Source of the DNA: JAGOUA01 sp964645655 | GTDB lineage: Bacteria > Patescibacteriota > Patescibacteriia > 2-12-FULL-60-25 | Reading direction: 5' to 3' | DNA length: 64,000 bases | Assembly: GCA_964645655.1 (NCBI GenBank) | Contig: CAZXZS010000001.1 | Coordinates: 372,001-436,000 of the forward strand | Translations under genes and position numbers: made by a program | Notes under the pieces: model-generated | Databases searched by the model: none | What the model saw: the letters and a program-made list of their open reading frames with translations, nothing else | What the model was told of the DNA's origin: nothing | In this document: one piece after another, positions 57,353 to 64,000 of the stretch | Position numbering within the stretch: the stretch's first letter is position 1 | Layout: the number at the start of each line of letters is the position of its first letter

Positions 57353-59266
57353 ATGCCGCACCTCAACCTTTGGATGGAATGGACGCAGGCGCTGGCGGAT
57401 GAGCTCTCGCGCAAGGGCTTTGCCGTTTCCGCGGCGGAGATGGCCGCGCCCCCGAAGCCGGAGCTCGGCGATGTCGCCGTGCCCTTTTTCCGATTGGCGA
57501 AGACGCGTGGGGAGAGCCCGGCGGCGCTCGCACGGCAGGCGGCTGAGGCTTTTGCCGTCCCTGATCCCGCCCTTGTCGAGGCAGCGGTCGCGGCCGGACC
57601 GTACCTGAACGTCCGTTTTTCGGACCGGGCGCTGTCCGCCGTCGTGTCTGGGGTCCTGGCAGCGGACGGGTTGTCGGCGCACGCTTGGCGCGAGGCGTTT
57701 TCGCGTTCCGAGGCGGGCACGTATGGGCGCCTCTCCCTGGCCGCCGATCGCAAGCCGTTCCTCTTTGAATACGCGAATCCCAACACCCACAAGGAAATCC
57801 ACATCGGCCACCTCCGCAATTTCGTGACGGGTGTCGCGTATCATTCGTTGTGGCAAGCGGCGGGCATCCCCGTGATCGCCATCCAGTTCATCAACGACCA
57901 GGGGGCGAACGTCGCGAAGGCGCTGTGGGGCCTTGTGCGCATGCATTGGAGCGAGACGGAGCCGTTGGAGACGTATGCGCAGGACCACCTCACCGGATGG
58001 GGCGCCGTGTCGCGCCCAGAGCCTGCCCAGGCGTTGGCGGACGCGTGGGCCCAGGCGCACGATGGGCAGGCCGTGCCCATGGCCCGCGAGCTCGGACGCA
58101 TCTACGCCGAAGCCGGAACGCGGATCGAGCAGGACGAGGAGCGCGCGAAGCGGGAGATCTCCCTCATCCAAGGGAAATTGGAGGCGGGAGAAGGGGCGTG
58201 GACGGCCTTATGGAAAACGACCCGCGCCGCCTGCATCGAGGAGATCGGCCAGATCTGCGACGAGATGGGGATCCGCTTCGACCGATCCGAGCCGTATCTC
58301 GAGTCTGCGTTCCTGGAGGAGTCCGCGCGTATCGTCAGCCGTTTGGAGGCGGAGGGCATCGCGAAGCCTAGCGAAGGCGCCCTTGTCGTCGATCTTGAGG
58401 CGGAGAAGCTGGGCGTTTGCCTGCTCCGCAAGTCAGATGGAAACTTATTGTACCTCTCGAAGGACCTGGCCCTCGCCGAACAAAAGAAGCGTGACTACCC
58501 CGAGGCGTCCGCGAGTTTCGTGCTGACGGACGATCGCCAGTCGCTCCACTTCAGGCAGCTGGACGCCGTGCTCCAAAAGATGGGGTATGGCGCGCCTTAC
58601 CGGCACCTCGGGTACGGCCTGCTGACGCTCAAGGAAGGGGCCATGTCGAGCCGCAAGGGCAATATCATCACGTACCAATGGTTGCGTGACGAGCTGCTTG
58701 CGCAAGCGTATGCCCAAACGAAGGAACGCCATGGCGAAGACCCTGCCTGGGACGAGGCGCGCCTGCGGGCGACCGCCCGCGCCCTGGCCTTCGGCGGCAT
58801 GAAGTTCGCGCTCCTCAAGCAGGACCCGAAATCCGTGTTCCTGTTTGACCGTGACCAGGCCCTGTCGTTCGACGGCATGACGGGCCCGTATTGCCAATAT
58901 GCGCTCGTCCGCCTCTGCTCGATCCTGGAAAAGGCGGGCGCATGGGAGGCGGGCGCCGTGACGGCGGAGCCGCTGACGGCCGCGGAACGGAGCCTCATGC
59001 TGGCGCTTGCGACGCTCCCGGGCGTGGTGGCGCGGGCCGCCGGCCATGTCGAGGGAGGGGTCGACGTCCAGCAGGCCCAGCCCGCCCTCCTGGCCCAGTG
59101 GTGCTTCACGACCGCCCAGGCCGTGAACGCCTTTTATCGCGACACGCCCGTGTTGGATGCCCCTCCGGCGCTCCGTGCCCGTCGCCTCGATCTCGCGCTC
59201 GCGGCCGCCACCGCGCTCCGCAACGGGCTCCGCATCCTCACGATCCCTGTCCCGACGGCCATGTAG
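57353..59266 (+). CDS. argS: Arginyl-tRNA synthetase
   Basis: 637 aa. N-terminal ArgRS additional domain, ANPNTHKEIHIGHLRN as HIGH box, GVCLLRKSDGNLLYLSKDLA near the active site, MSSRKGNII in place of KMSKS (normal for many ArgRS) and an alpha-helical DALR anticodon-binding domain at the end (GPYCQYALVRLCSILEKAG). It charges tRNA-Arg. Follows tyrS by 5 nt. Confidence 0.94.
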   Translation: MPHLNLWMEWTQALADELSRKGFAVSAAEMAAPPKPELGDVAVPFFRLAKTRGESPAALARQAAEAFAVPDPALVEAAVAAGPYLNVRFSDRALSAVVSGVLAADGLSAHAWREAFSRSEAGTYGRLSLAADRKPFLFEYANPNTHKEIHIGHLRNFVTGVAYHSLWQAAGIPVIAIQFINDQGANVAKALWGLVRMHWSETEPLETYAQDHLTGWGAVSRPEPAQALADAWAQAHDGQAVPMARELGRIYAEAGTRIEQDEERAKREISLIQGKLEAGEGAWTALWKTTRAACIEEIGQICDEMGIRFDRSEPYLESAFLEESARIVSRLEAEGIAKPSEGALVVDLEAEKLGVCLLRKSDGNLLYLSKDLALAEQKKRDYPEASASFVLTDDRQSLHFRQLDAVLQKMGYGAPYRHLGYGLLTLKEGAMSSRKGNIITYQWLRDELLAQAYAQTKERHGEDPAWDEARLRATARALAFGGMKFALLKQDPKSVFLFDRDQALSFDGMTGPYCQYALVRLCSILEKAGAWEAGAVTAEPLTAAERSLMLALATLPGVVARAAGHVEGGVDVQQAQPALLAQWCFTTAQAVNAFYRDTPVLDAPPALRARRLDLALAAATALRNGLRILTIPVPTAM

Positions 59267-59351
59267 CGGCCGGATCCTTGATCTTTTTCTTGTTCTCGGT
59301 CGGCGCATTGCGTATCCTGGGCCACAACGCTTGCTCTTCTCGCTTGTCCCT

Positions 59352-59840
59352 ATGTTCAACCCCCCGAAAACCGATGCAAAATACGCGCCTCCCACGCCGC
59401 CCCCGAACGGCTTTTCGATGTCCGGCGGCGCGGCCCAGACCGTGATCGCGCGCGGCGTGCGTGTCGACGGCGATTTCCGTAGCCAAGGCAACGTGAGCAT
59501 CGAGGGGGAGCTGGTCGGTTCGCTCACCTGTGGCGGCCATCTCACGATCGGGCCCGAGGCGTCCATCCAGGCCGCGGTCACCGCCGACGAGGCCACCATT
59601 GCCGGCACGGTCGAAGGCAACCTCCAGATCGCACGCAAGGTCGAACTCAAGGCGACCGCCAAGCTCAAAGGGGACATCACCGCCGAGACCGTCGCCATCG
59701 AGCCCGGCGCCACGCTGGTCGGCATGTTCACGGTAGGGACCGCGAAGCGCACCGACGCGCGCGAACCGGCGCCTGCGAAACCGAAGGCCGAACCCACCAT
59801 CAATACCCCGGCCGAAGCCAAGTCCGGCTCGTCCGCCTAG
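59352..59840 (+). CDS. Bactofilin
   Basis: 162 aa. The centre is a right-handed beta-helix of short rungs (VIARGVRVDGDFRSQGNVSI, GTVEGNLQIARKVELKATAK) as in bactofilins, which form unbranched filaments without nucleotide and act in cell shape or envelope scaffolding. Both ends are Pro/Ala-rich and disordered. Start at 59352; a TATCCT box lies further upstream, and no SD is seen. Confidence 0.85.
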   Translation: MFNPPKTDAKYAPPTPPPNGFSMSGGAAQTVIARGVRVDGDFRSQGNVSIEGELVGSLTCGGHLTIGPEASIQAAVTADEATIAGTVEGNLQIARKVELKATAKLKGDITAETVAIEPGATLVGMFTVGTAKRTDAREPAPAKPKAEPTINTPAEAKSGSSA

Positions 59841-59846
59841 GCGCCT

Positions 59847-60617
59847 ATGTCCCCGTCGTTCGCCTACGTCTACGACGGCATCCTGGCCCAGGCCGCCGGA
59901 CCGAAGATCCTGGCGCGGGTCGAGGCGGAAGTCGCGCGCCTAGGCATCCAAGGTCCCGTCTTGCGTGACGGGTTCCACGACCTGGCTACGGAACTCAAGG
60001 AAACGCTCCGCCAGGGGGTCAAGAACCTCATCTTCGTGGGGTCAGATCCCTGGTTTTTGCGTTGGATCCCTTGGATCGCGGAGCAGGAGGGACTCTCGGT
60101 CGGGTACCTGCCGAGCGAACCGTCCGTGCTGGGCAAGGCGCTCGGGATCCCGGCGGCCGCGGCGGGCGTGGGGGTCCTTGCGGCCCGCGTCATTCGCGTG
60201 CTTGATCTCGGTTCCGCGAATGGCCGTCCGTTCCTGCTTGAGGCGGTCGCGCTCAAGACCTCCGCCCGCGTGGAGCTCGAGGGGTCCTATGCCGTCCGCG
60301 CCCGCACGCCGAGCCCGCTTTCCATCCAAAACCTGGCGCTCGATCCCAAGACGGGCCGTACGGTGTCGGTCCCGCAAGATGGGTTCCTGGAAGCCGTCAT
60401 CCAGACGACGAACGAGCGCCCCGCCCTGCTCGGCCTTTGGAAAAAGACCGACACCGAAGAGACGCGGATCGTCTTCGCGTCCGCCACCGTGCGGGACGAG
60501 CGGGACCAGGCGGTCTCGTTCACGGTCGATGGGCAACCCCTCAAGGCGCGCGAGGTGGCCTTCCGCGTGTTGCCGAACGCGGCCTCGTTCATCGTGGGGC
60601 CGGATCGGACGTTTTGA
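59847..60617 (+). CDS. DAGK-like protein, lacking the kinase GGDGT motif
   Basis: 256 aa. The N-terminal half (YVYDGILAQAAGPKILARVE, LRQGVKNLIFVGSDPWFLRW, YLPSEPSVLGKALGIP) follows the strand order of diacylglycerol/lipid kinases, but where the nucleotide motif GGDGT should be it has FVGSDPWF. The C-terminal half is beta-rich. It may be a non-catalytic lipid-binding relative. It starts 6 nt after the bactofilin gene, so the two are cotranscribed. Confidence 0.55.
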   Translation: MSPSFAYVYDGILAQAAGPKILARVEAEVARLGIQGPVLRDGFHDLATELKETLRQGVKNLIFVGSDPWFLRWIPWIAEQEGLSVGYLPSEPSVLGKALGIPAAAAGVGVLAARVIRVLDLGSANGRPFLLEAVALKTSARVELEGSYAVRARTPSPLSIQNLALDPKTGRTVSVPQDGFLEAVIQTTNERPALLGLWKKTDTEETRIVFASATVRDERDQAVSFTVDGQPLKAREVAFRVLPNAASFIVGPDRTF

Positions 60618-60931
60618 GGACGCATGCCAAGATAGCTCCACAAAAGAATTCGCCTTGGAGGCTGGGAGTTTCCATGTCGCGCTTTCTTGGCAAGAATCAA
60701 GCTATTTGCCAAAATGTCGCGATGAGAAGGACGGCGGTCCTAGGATGGCTGGAATCCGGATCCTGATCTTTTGACGCCGAAGTGTGGGCCCGGTTTCGGG
60801 TTTGGTGGCGACTTTTAAATATGCGGTTTTTTGAGCGGCCTATCTGGCTGAAGGATGATTTGGGGAACGTGCAGGAGGCTATGGAGGGGATCGGCGCAAA
60901 TTTAGGGGTTGCAAGGAGGAAAAAACCGATG

Positions 60932-60947
60932 TAGACTAAAGTTAGCA
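60932..60947 (+). promoter_or_regulatory. Methyltransferase promoter with controller-like half operator
   Basis: TAGACTAAAGTTAGCA overlaps a possible -10 (TAGACT) before the methyltransferase gene and matches 12 of 16 bases of the right arm of the controller operator. The rest of the 60618-60948 gap shows no gene. Confidence 0.5.
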
Positions 60948-60963
60948 ATTGAAACATCATGCT

Positions 60964-62286
60964 ATGAAGGCGATCACGTTATTTTCATCCGGAGGAATTG
61001 GAGATTTAGCCATAAAAAAACACGGCATCACTATTTTAGTCGCAAACGAATTATTGGATCAGCGTGTAAAATTGCACAGGCGCAATTTCCCTGATGCGGA
61101 AATGGTCGCCGGAAATATTTGGGAAAAAGGAGAGGAGATTGTTCAAAAAACAATAAACCGTTTGAATGGCGAGGAATTGGATTTCGTTTTCGCGACACCC
61201 CCTTGCCAGGGAATGTCAAAAAACGGACAAGGCAAGTTATTGAAGGGTATCCGAGATGGATCCAAGCCAAAATTTGATGCGCGTAATCAACTTATCATTC
61301 CAACCTTAAAAATCATAAAAAAACTTCGGCCAAAGGTCGTATTTTTCGAAAACGTTCCTGAGATGGTAAATACCATGATCGAAGACGAAACTAAACAGCC
61401 GATTAATTTGATCCAATACGTCGAAAGGGAGTTGGGTAAAGAATATGTTGGGAAGCCCGAAGTCGTACAATTTGCGGATTTCGGTATACCTCAGAGAAGA
61501 AAGAGGCTGTTGACCATATACTCTCGCGATAAAAAGCTAATCGAGCATTTCAAAAAATATCGTAGCTACATTCCGGCCAAAAGCCATAGCAATCTCCCGA
61601 GGAATAATCAAAGAAAGTGGCTCTCCGTACGGGATACGATCGAGAAATTGCCAAAATTAGACGGAAAAGACAAAAAGGCTGCAACGTCAGATATCGTCTA
61701 CCATCGTGTCCCCGTGCTTGATCCGAAAAAATACACATGGATATCGAATACTCCGCCAGAGAAAGGGGCTTTTGATAACCAGTGCAATAACCCTGAGTGC
61801 TTGCATAAGGGGAATGCCGTGCACGGATCGGCTAAAGACGAGGCAGGCATCAATCGGGCAAACGGGGACACCCCTTTGTTTTGTGAAAGATGCGGAGAGA
61901 TCTTGCCTAGACCGTACACTGTCAATAAGGACGGGAGCAAGCGCATCATGGCTGGATATACGAGTGCCTACAAAAGAATGTCATGGGATCTCCCAGCGCC
62001 TACGCTAACAACAAACCTTTGCTATCCAAGCAGCGACCATAAACTTCACCCAGAGCAAAATAGGGTCCTATCGCTTCACGAAGCGTTTTTACTGCACACG
62101 CTCGATAAATTTGAATATGAATGGATTTTTGATGACGGAAAACATGCGCCTGATACGGTAATAACCGAAGTCATAGGAGAAAGCATCCCTCCAATGGGGG
62201 TGTATATCGTTCTCGACCATTTGCTGAAGATAAAAGAAGGAAACGTCATCTTGCCAGAAAATCAGCAATTACGCTTGATCGATTGA
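60964..62286 (+). CDS. DNA (cytosine-5)-methyltransferase, type II R-M
   Basis: 440 aa from the ATG at 60964. Motif I LFSSGGIGD, motif IV ATPPCQGMS with the catalytic Cys, motif VI FFENVPEM, motif VIII IPQRRKRL; the order and spacing are those of C5 methyltransferases. The target recognition region holds an inserted CNNPEC...FCERCG four-cysteine zinc-ribbon-like module. The gene is AT-rich compared with the flanks. Its end overlaps the convergent endonuclease gene by 41 nt. An alternative TTG start lies five codons upstream. Confidence 0.9.
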   Translation: MKAITLFSSGGIGDLAIKKHGITILVANELLDQRVKLHRRNFPDAEMVAGNIWEKGEEIVQKTINRLNGEELDFVFATPPCQGMSKNGQGKLLKGIRDGSKPKFDARNQLIIPTLKIIKKLRPKVVFFENVPEMVNTMIEDETKQPINLIQYVERELGKEYVGKPEVVQFADFGIPQRRKRLLTIYSRDKKLIEHFKKYRSYIPAKSHSNLPRNNQRKWLSVRDTIEKLPKLDGKDKKAATSDIVYHRVPVLDPKKYTWISNTPPEKGAFDNQCNNPECLHKGNAVHGSAKDEAGINRANGDTPLFCERCGEILPRPYTVNKDGSKRIMAGYTSAYKRMSWDLPAPTLTTNLCYPSSDHKLHPEQNRVLSLHEAFLLHTLDKFEYEWIFDDGKHAPDTVITEVIGESIPPMGVYIVLDHLLKIKEGNVILPENQQLRLID

Positions 62287-63028
62287 ACGTATCGAAGAAT
62301 GCCGCATACCTCGTGTCGTCGATGACGGCAAGCCAATTTTGGTACATTTTGAAAATTCCCCTTCTTGTCATGATGGATACGCTCGTCGTGCGACCGCCGC
62401 CCTCTTTGGGTTGGACGATCTTTCCCCAGTCGTTTTCGTCTAAATCTTCACCAAAAAATACCGCGCAGATAATCGGTTTTTTATCAATGAAATCCCAATA
62501 TAAACCAATTAAATTGGTAGTCTCTCTATGATGGGCTTTCCAGTCGTACCCTCTGGTAAACATGATTCGCTCATCTCCTATATCGGGCTTCCTGATTCCT
62601 CGCTTTACGAAAAATGTTGGGTCGGGAACGCTCCCGCAAGTCGCTTTTACTTCAACCCCTCCTGTTTCAAAGCCGCTAAACGGACTTTTAGCTTGATTAT
62701 TTGATTTTTGCTTATTCCATAATGACTCACCCTCCTCCGTCATAATGAGCAGGTCTGGATAGCCATCTTGATGAGGATTTTTCATCAATCTTCCGCGTGA
62801 AGCTTCCGCTAGTGATCTTACGAACACTTCGCCAACAAAGGCGCTGAGGTTCCTCATGCCTAATATTTCAAAAAGCTCGGGGGCATTTTCATTCAACGCG
62901 TTCATTTTTCCATTCGTAATGTCTAAAGCGTTTTTTATCATCTCGATCTCAATAAAAAGGGACTGGGACCTTCCTTTAACCGTAACGCCTTTAACGTTTT
63001 TTAAAATGTAGTCCATTCCTTTTCTCAT
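62246..63028 (-). CDS. Type II restriction endonuclease (PD-(D/E)XK)
   Basis: 260 aa. GYPDLLI (residues 89-95) and EVKAT (126-130) form the PD-(D/E)XK active site, with Glu67 in VGEVFV as a possible further acid. Linked to the methyltransferase and controller genes, it is the nuclease of the system. The recognition sequence cannot be told. Its start is coupled to the controller by an ATGA overlap. Confidence 0.78.
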   Translation of the reverse strand: MRKGMDYILKNVKGVTVKGRSQSLFIEIEMIKNALDITNGKMNALNENAPELFEILGMRNLSAFVGEVFVRSLAEASRGRLMKNPHQDGYPDLLIMTEEGESLWNKQKSNNQAKSPFSGFETGGVEVKATCGSVPDPTFFVKRGIRKPDIGDERIMFTRGYDWKAHHRETTNLIGLYWDFIDKKPIICAVFFGEDLDENDWGKIVQPKEGGGRTTSVSIMTRRGIFKMYQNWLAVIDDTRYAAFFDTFNRSSVIADFLAR

Positions 63029-63240
63029 ATTTCTTTGGTCAGCTCAGAAATGGATAAGCCTAAAGCCCTTGCGACGTTAGAAATATTTTCCAATGTTATA
63101 TTCTTTTCGGCTCTTTCAATCATTCCGATGTAAGTACGATGAACTCCTGCCTTGGAGGCGAGCTGCTCTTGAGAGAATCCGAGTCTCAATCTCTCCTCCC
63201 TTACTTTTCCTCCAAATTTTTCTAAAATTATTTTGCGCAT
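63025..63240 (-). CDS. R-M controller protein (C protein, XRE family)
   Basis: 71 aa, one helix-turn-helix: REERLRLGFSQEQLASKAGV, HRTYIGMIERAEKNITLENI, SNVARALGLSISELTKEI. Controller proteins of this size delay expression of the nuclease until methylation is complete, and lie just upstream of it, as here. The operator with a perfect 13-bp inverted repeat lies 35 nt upstream. A TATAAG box is 3 nt from the ATG, so the message may be leaderless. Confidence 0.82.
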   Translation of the reverse strand: MRKIILEKFGGKVREERLRLGFSQEQLASKAGVHRTYIGMIERAEKNITLENISNVARALGLSISELTKEI

Positions 63241-63261
63241 AATCTTATAAAAAGCTGGCTG

Positions 63262-63307
63262 TAGTATGTGATCCTGCTAACTATAGTTCTACATACTATA
63301 GTTAGCA
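63262..63307 (-). promoter_or_regulatory. Controller operator with perfect 13-bp inverted repeat
   Basis: TGCTAACTATAGT (63275-63287) and ACTATAGTTAGCA (63295-63307), 7-nt centre; each arm contains a CTATAG palindrome. A further partial copy TAGTATGT is at 63262-63269. Paired sites of this kind give C proteins first activation and then repression. Confidence 0.75.
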
Positions 63308-63468
63308 CTCGCTCGAACCAACCAGCAAAATGTCTATTGCCTCTGATCTACCCAATAAATATTTCAACATCCCGTGAGATCAACTAAGGCGATTCGCAAG
63401 AGCTCGAGTCGCATTCATTCACGCAAAGCCGCTAACTGATACGGTGAACGGTAGTTTTCATGTAAAAT

Positions 63469-63497
63469 AATCATCCCTCCACGACGGAGGGATGATT
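63469..63497 (-). terminator. Rho-independent terminator of tRNA-Val
   Basis: AATCATCCCTCC/GGAGGGATGATT with an ACGAC loop; leftward it ends in a TTATTTT run. Confidence 0.8.
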
Positions 63498-63499
63498 AA

Positions 63500-63576
63500 T
63501 GGTGGACGCTGAAGGGCTCGAACCTTCGGCCTTCTCGGTGTAAACGAGACGCTCTGACCAGCTGAGCTAAGCGTCC
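63500..63576 (-). tRNA. tRNA-Val(TAC)
   Basis: 77 nt including the encoded CCA. Acceptor GGACGCT/AGCGTCC, anticodon arm TCTCG-TTTACAC-CGAGA (anticodon TAC), T arm GAAGGTTCGAGCCCTTC. Nearby valS encodes its synthetase. Confidence 0.95.
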
Positions 63577-63654
63577 TGGGTGCGGGGATCCTAGCAAGAT
63601 CAGGCGCGAAAGACAACGCGGGCAAAAAAAGAGGCGCTCGGTGCGGCGTCTGGT

Positions 63655-63999
63655 TCAGGTAAGGGTCTCGTGCGCCAGCCGGCGTAGGCGGTGCAGGGTG
63701 ACGAGGCAGCCCGCGTTCCAGCCGAAGAGGAGGACGGCCGTGATCGCGAGGAGCGGCCGTTGTCCGGGACCCGTGGCGGATCCCCACAGCGCCAGGGCGG
63801 CAGGACCGAACAGGCTCGCCGTCAGGGCGCCGACGGCGAGGCCGGCGCGGACGATCGACCGGAGGCCGCGGAGGGCCTTGTGTGTGGCGAGGATCTGGCC
63901 CGTGCGCGTGTCGAGGAGGCGCTCGAGGTCTTCCGTCGTGGACGGGCCGGGCGCTTGGGCGTCCTGCGCGGTGGTCGGCGGGGTCGGCGATCGGGGGAC
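63655..63999 (-). CDS. Membrane protein, N-terminus beyond the window (partial)
   Basis: The frame is open to the right edge and ends with TGA at 63655. The visible 114 residues: an Ala/Pro/Thr-rich stretch, a helical segment (EDLERLLDTRTGQILATHKA), then two hydrophobic helices (AGLAVGALTASLFGPAALAL, LLAITAVLLFGWNAGCLVTL) and a basic tail. No family is recognised. High GC and host-like. Confidence 0.6.
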   Translation of the reverse strand, partial: VPRSPTPPTTAQDAQAPGPSTTEDLERLLDTRTGQILATHKALRGLRSIVRAGLAVGALTASLFGPAALALWGSATGPGQRPLLAITAVLLFGWNAGCLVTLHRLRRLAHETLT

Positions 64000-64000
64000 G

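Noticed and set aside
1..64000. Alternative genetic code (TGA read as Gly, as in Gracilibacteria/SR1)
   Set aside because: Many clear genes end at TGA at the expected family length, and no conserved protein needs an internal TGA.

Overview
The window is a GC-rich bacterial chromosome carrying a complete-looking, more AT-rich 37.6-kb prophage and, further right, a still more AT-rich type II restriction-modification island. The genetic code is standard. The compact host genome, the rarity of Shine-Dalgarno sequences, several starts lying 5-8 nt after a -10 box (leaderless type), and the gene mix (GtrA, bactofilin, a NadD-NadK fusion, many orphans) suggest an uncultivated lineage such as the Candidate Phyla Radiation/Patescibacteria. 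That is inference; no 16S rRNA or ribosomal protein is present to settle it.

Left host arm (1-9975): the end of an FAD/Rieske oxidoreductase; a leftward cell-surface cluster (GT-C glycosyltransferase, small membrane protein, frameshifted UDP-galactopyranose-mutase-like oxidoreductase, GtrA); a NadD-like/NAD kinase fusion; a GFA-family protein; a DoxX-like membrane protein; a lipoprotein; a histidine phosphatase; an orphan; and two overlapping membrane-protein genes.

Prophage (about 9976-47572): it is inserted exactly at the CCA end of tRNA-Ser(GGA). A leftward late operon (30980 to 10158) encodes a DNA adenine methylase, ParB-like protein, small and large terminase, portal, scaffold, SU10/DUF5309-type capsid, tail spike, a 26 x 14-residue repeat protein, a BppU-like protein, connector and tail proteins, a LysM protein, a 952-aa protein and a lysis set. 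No tape measure, tube or sheath gene is seen, which suggests a short-tailed phage. The operon starts at a good promoter whose transcript begins with a large nested stem. Rightward from the same region runs a cargo operon: RadC-like protein, AbiEi/AbiEii, PAP2 phosphatase, DedA-PAP2-LssY fusion, ECF sigma factor and probable anti-sigma factor. It is followed by genes behind matching ECF-type promoters (VTT membrane protein, secreted acidic protein, membrane protein, ABC exporter). The control region (43.4-45.3 kb) is a Cro/CI-type switch with two palindromic operators. A large serine recombinase lies last. Its attP lies inside its own coding sequence, so integration swaps its last 49 codons for 34 codons read antisense through the tRNA; the missing 49 codons are at the left end of the prophage.

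Right host arm (47567-64000): tRNA-Ser, a phosphoribosyltransferase-like orphan, uvrA, an orphan, valS, an orphan, tyrS, argS, a bactofilin and a DAGK-like protein; then the R-M island (C5 methyltransferase rightward; controller and endonuclease leftward, with a perfect 13-bp inverted-repeat operator); tRNA-Val(TAC); and the end of a membrane-protein gene.
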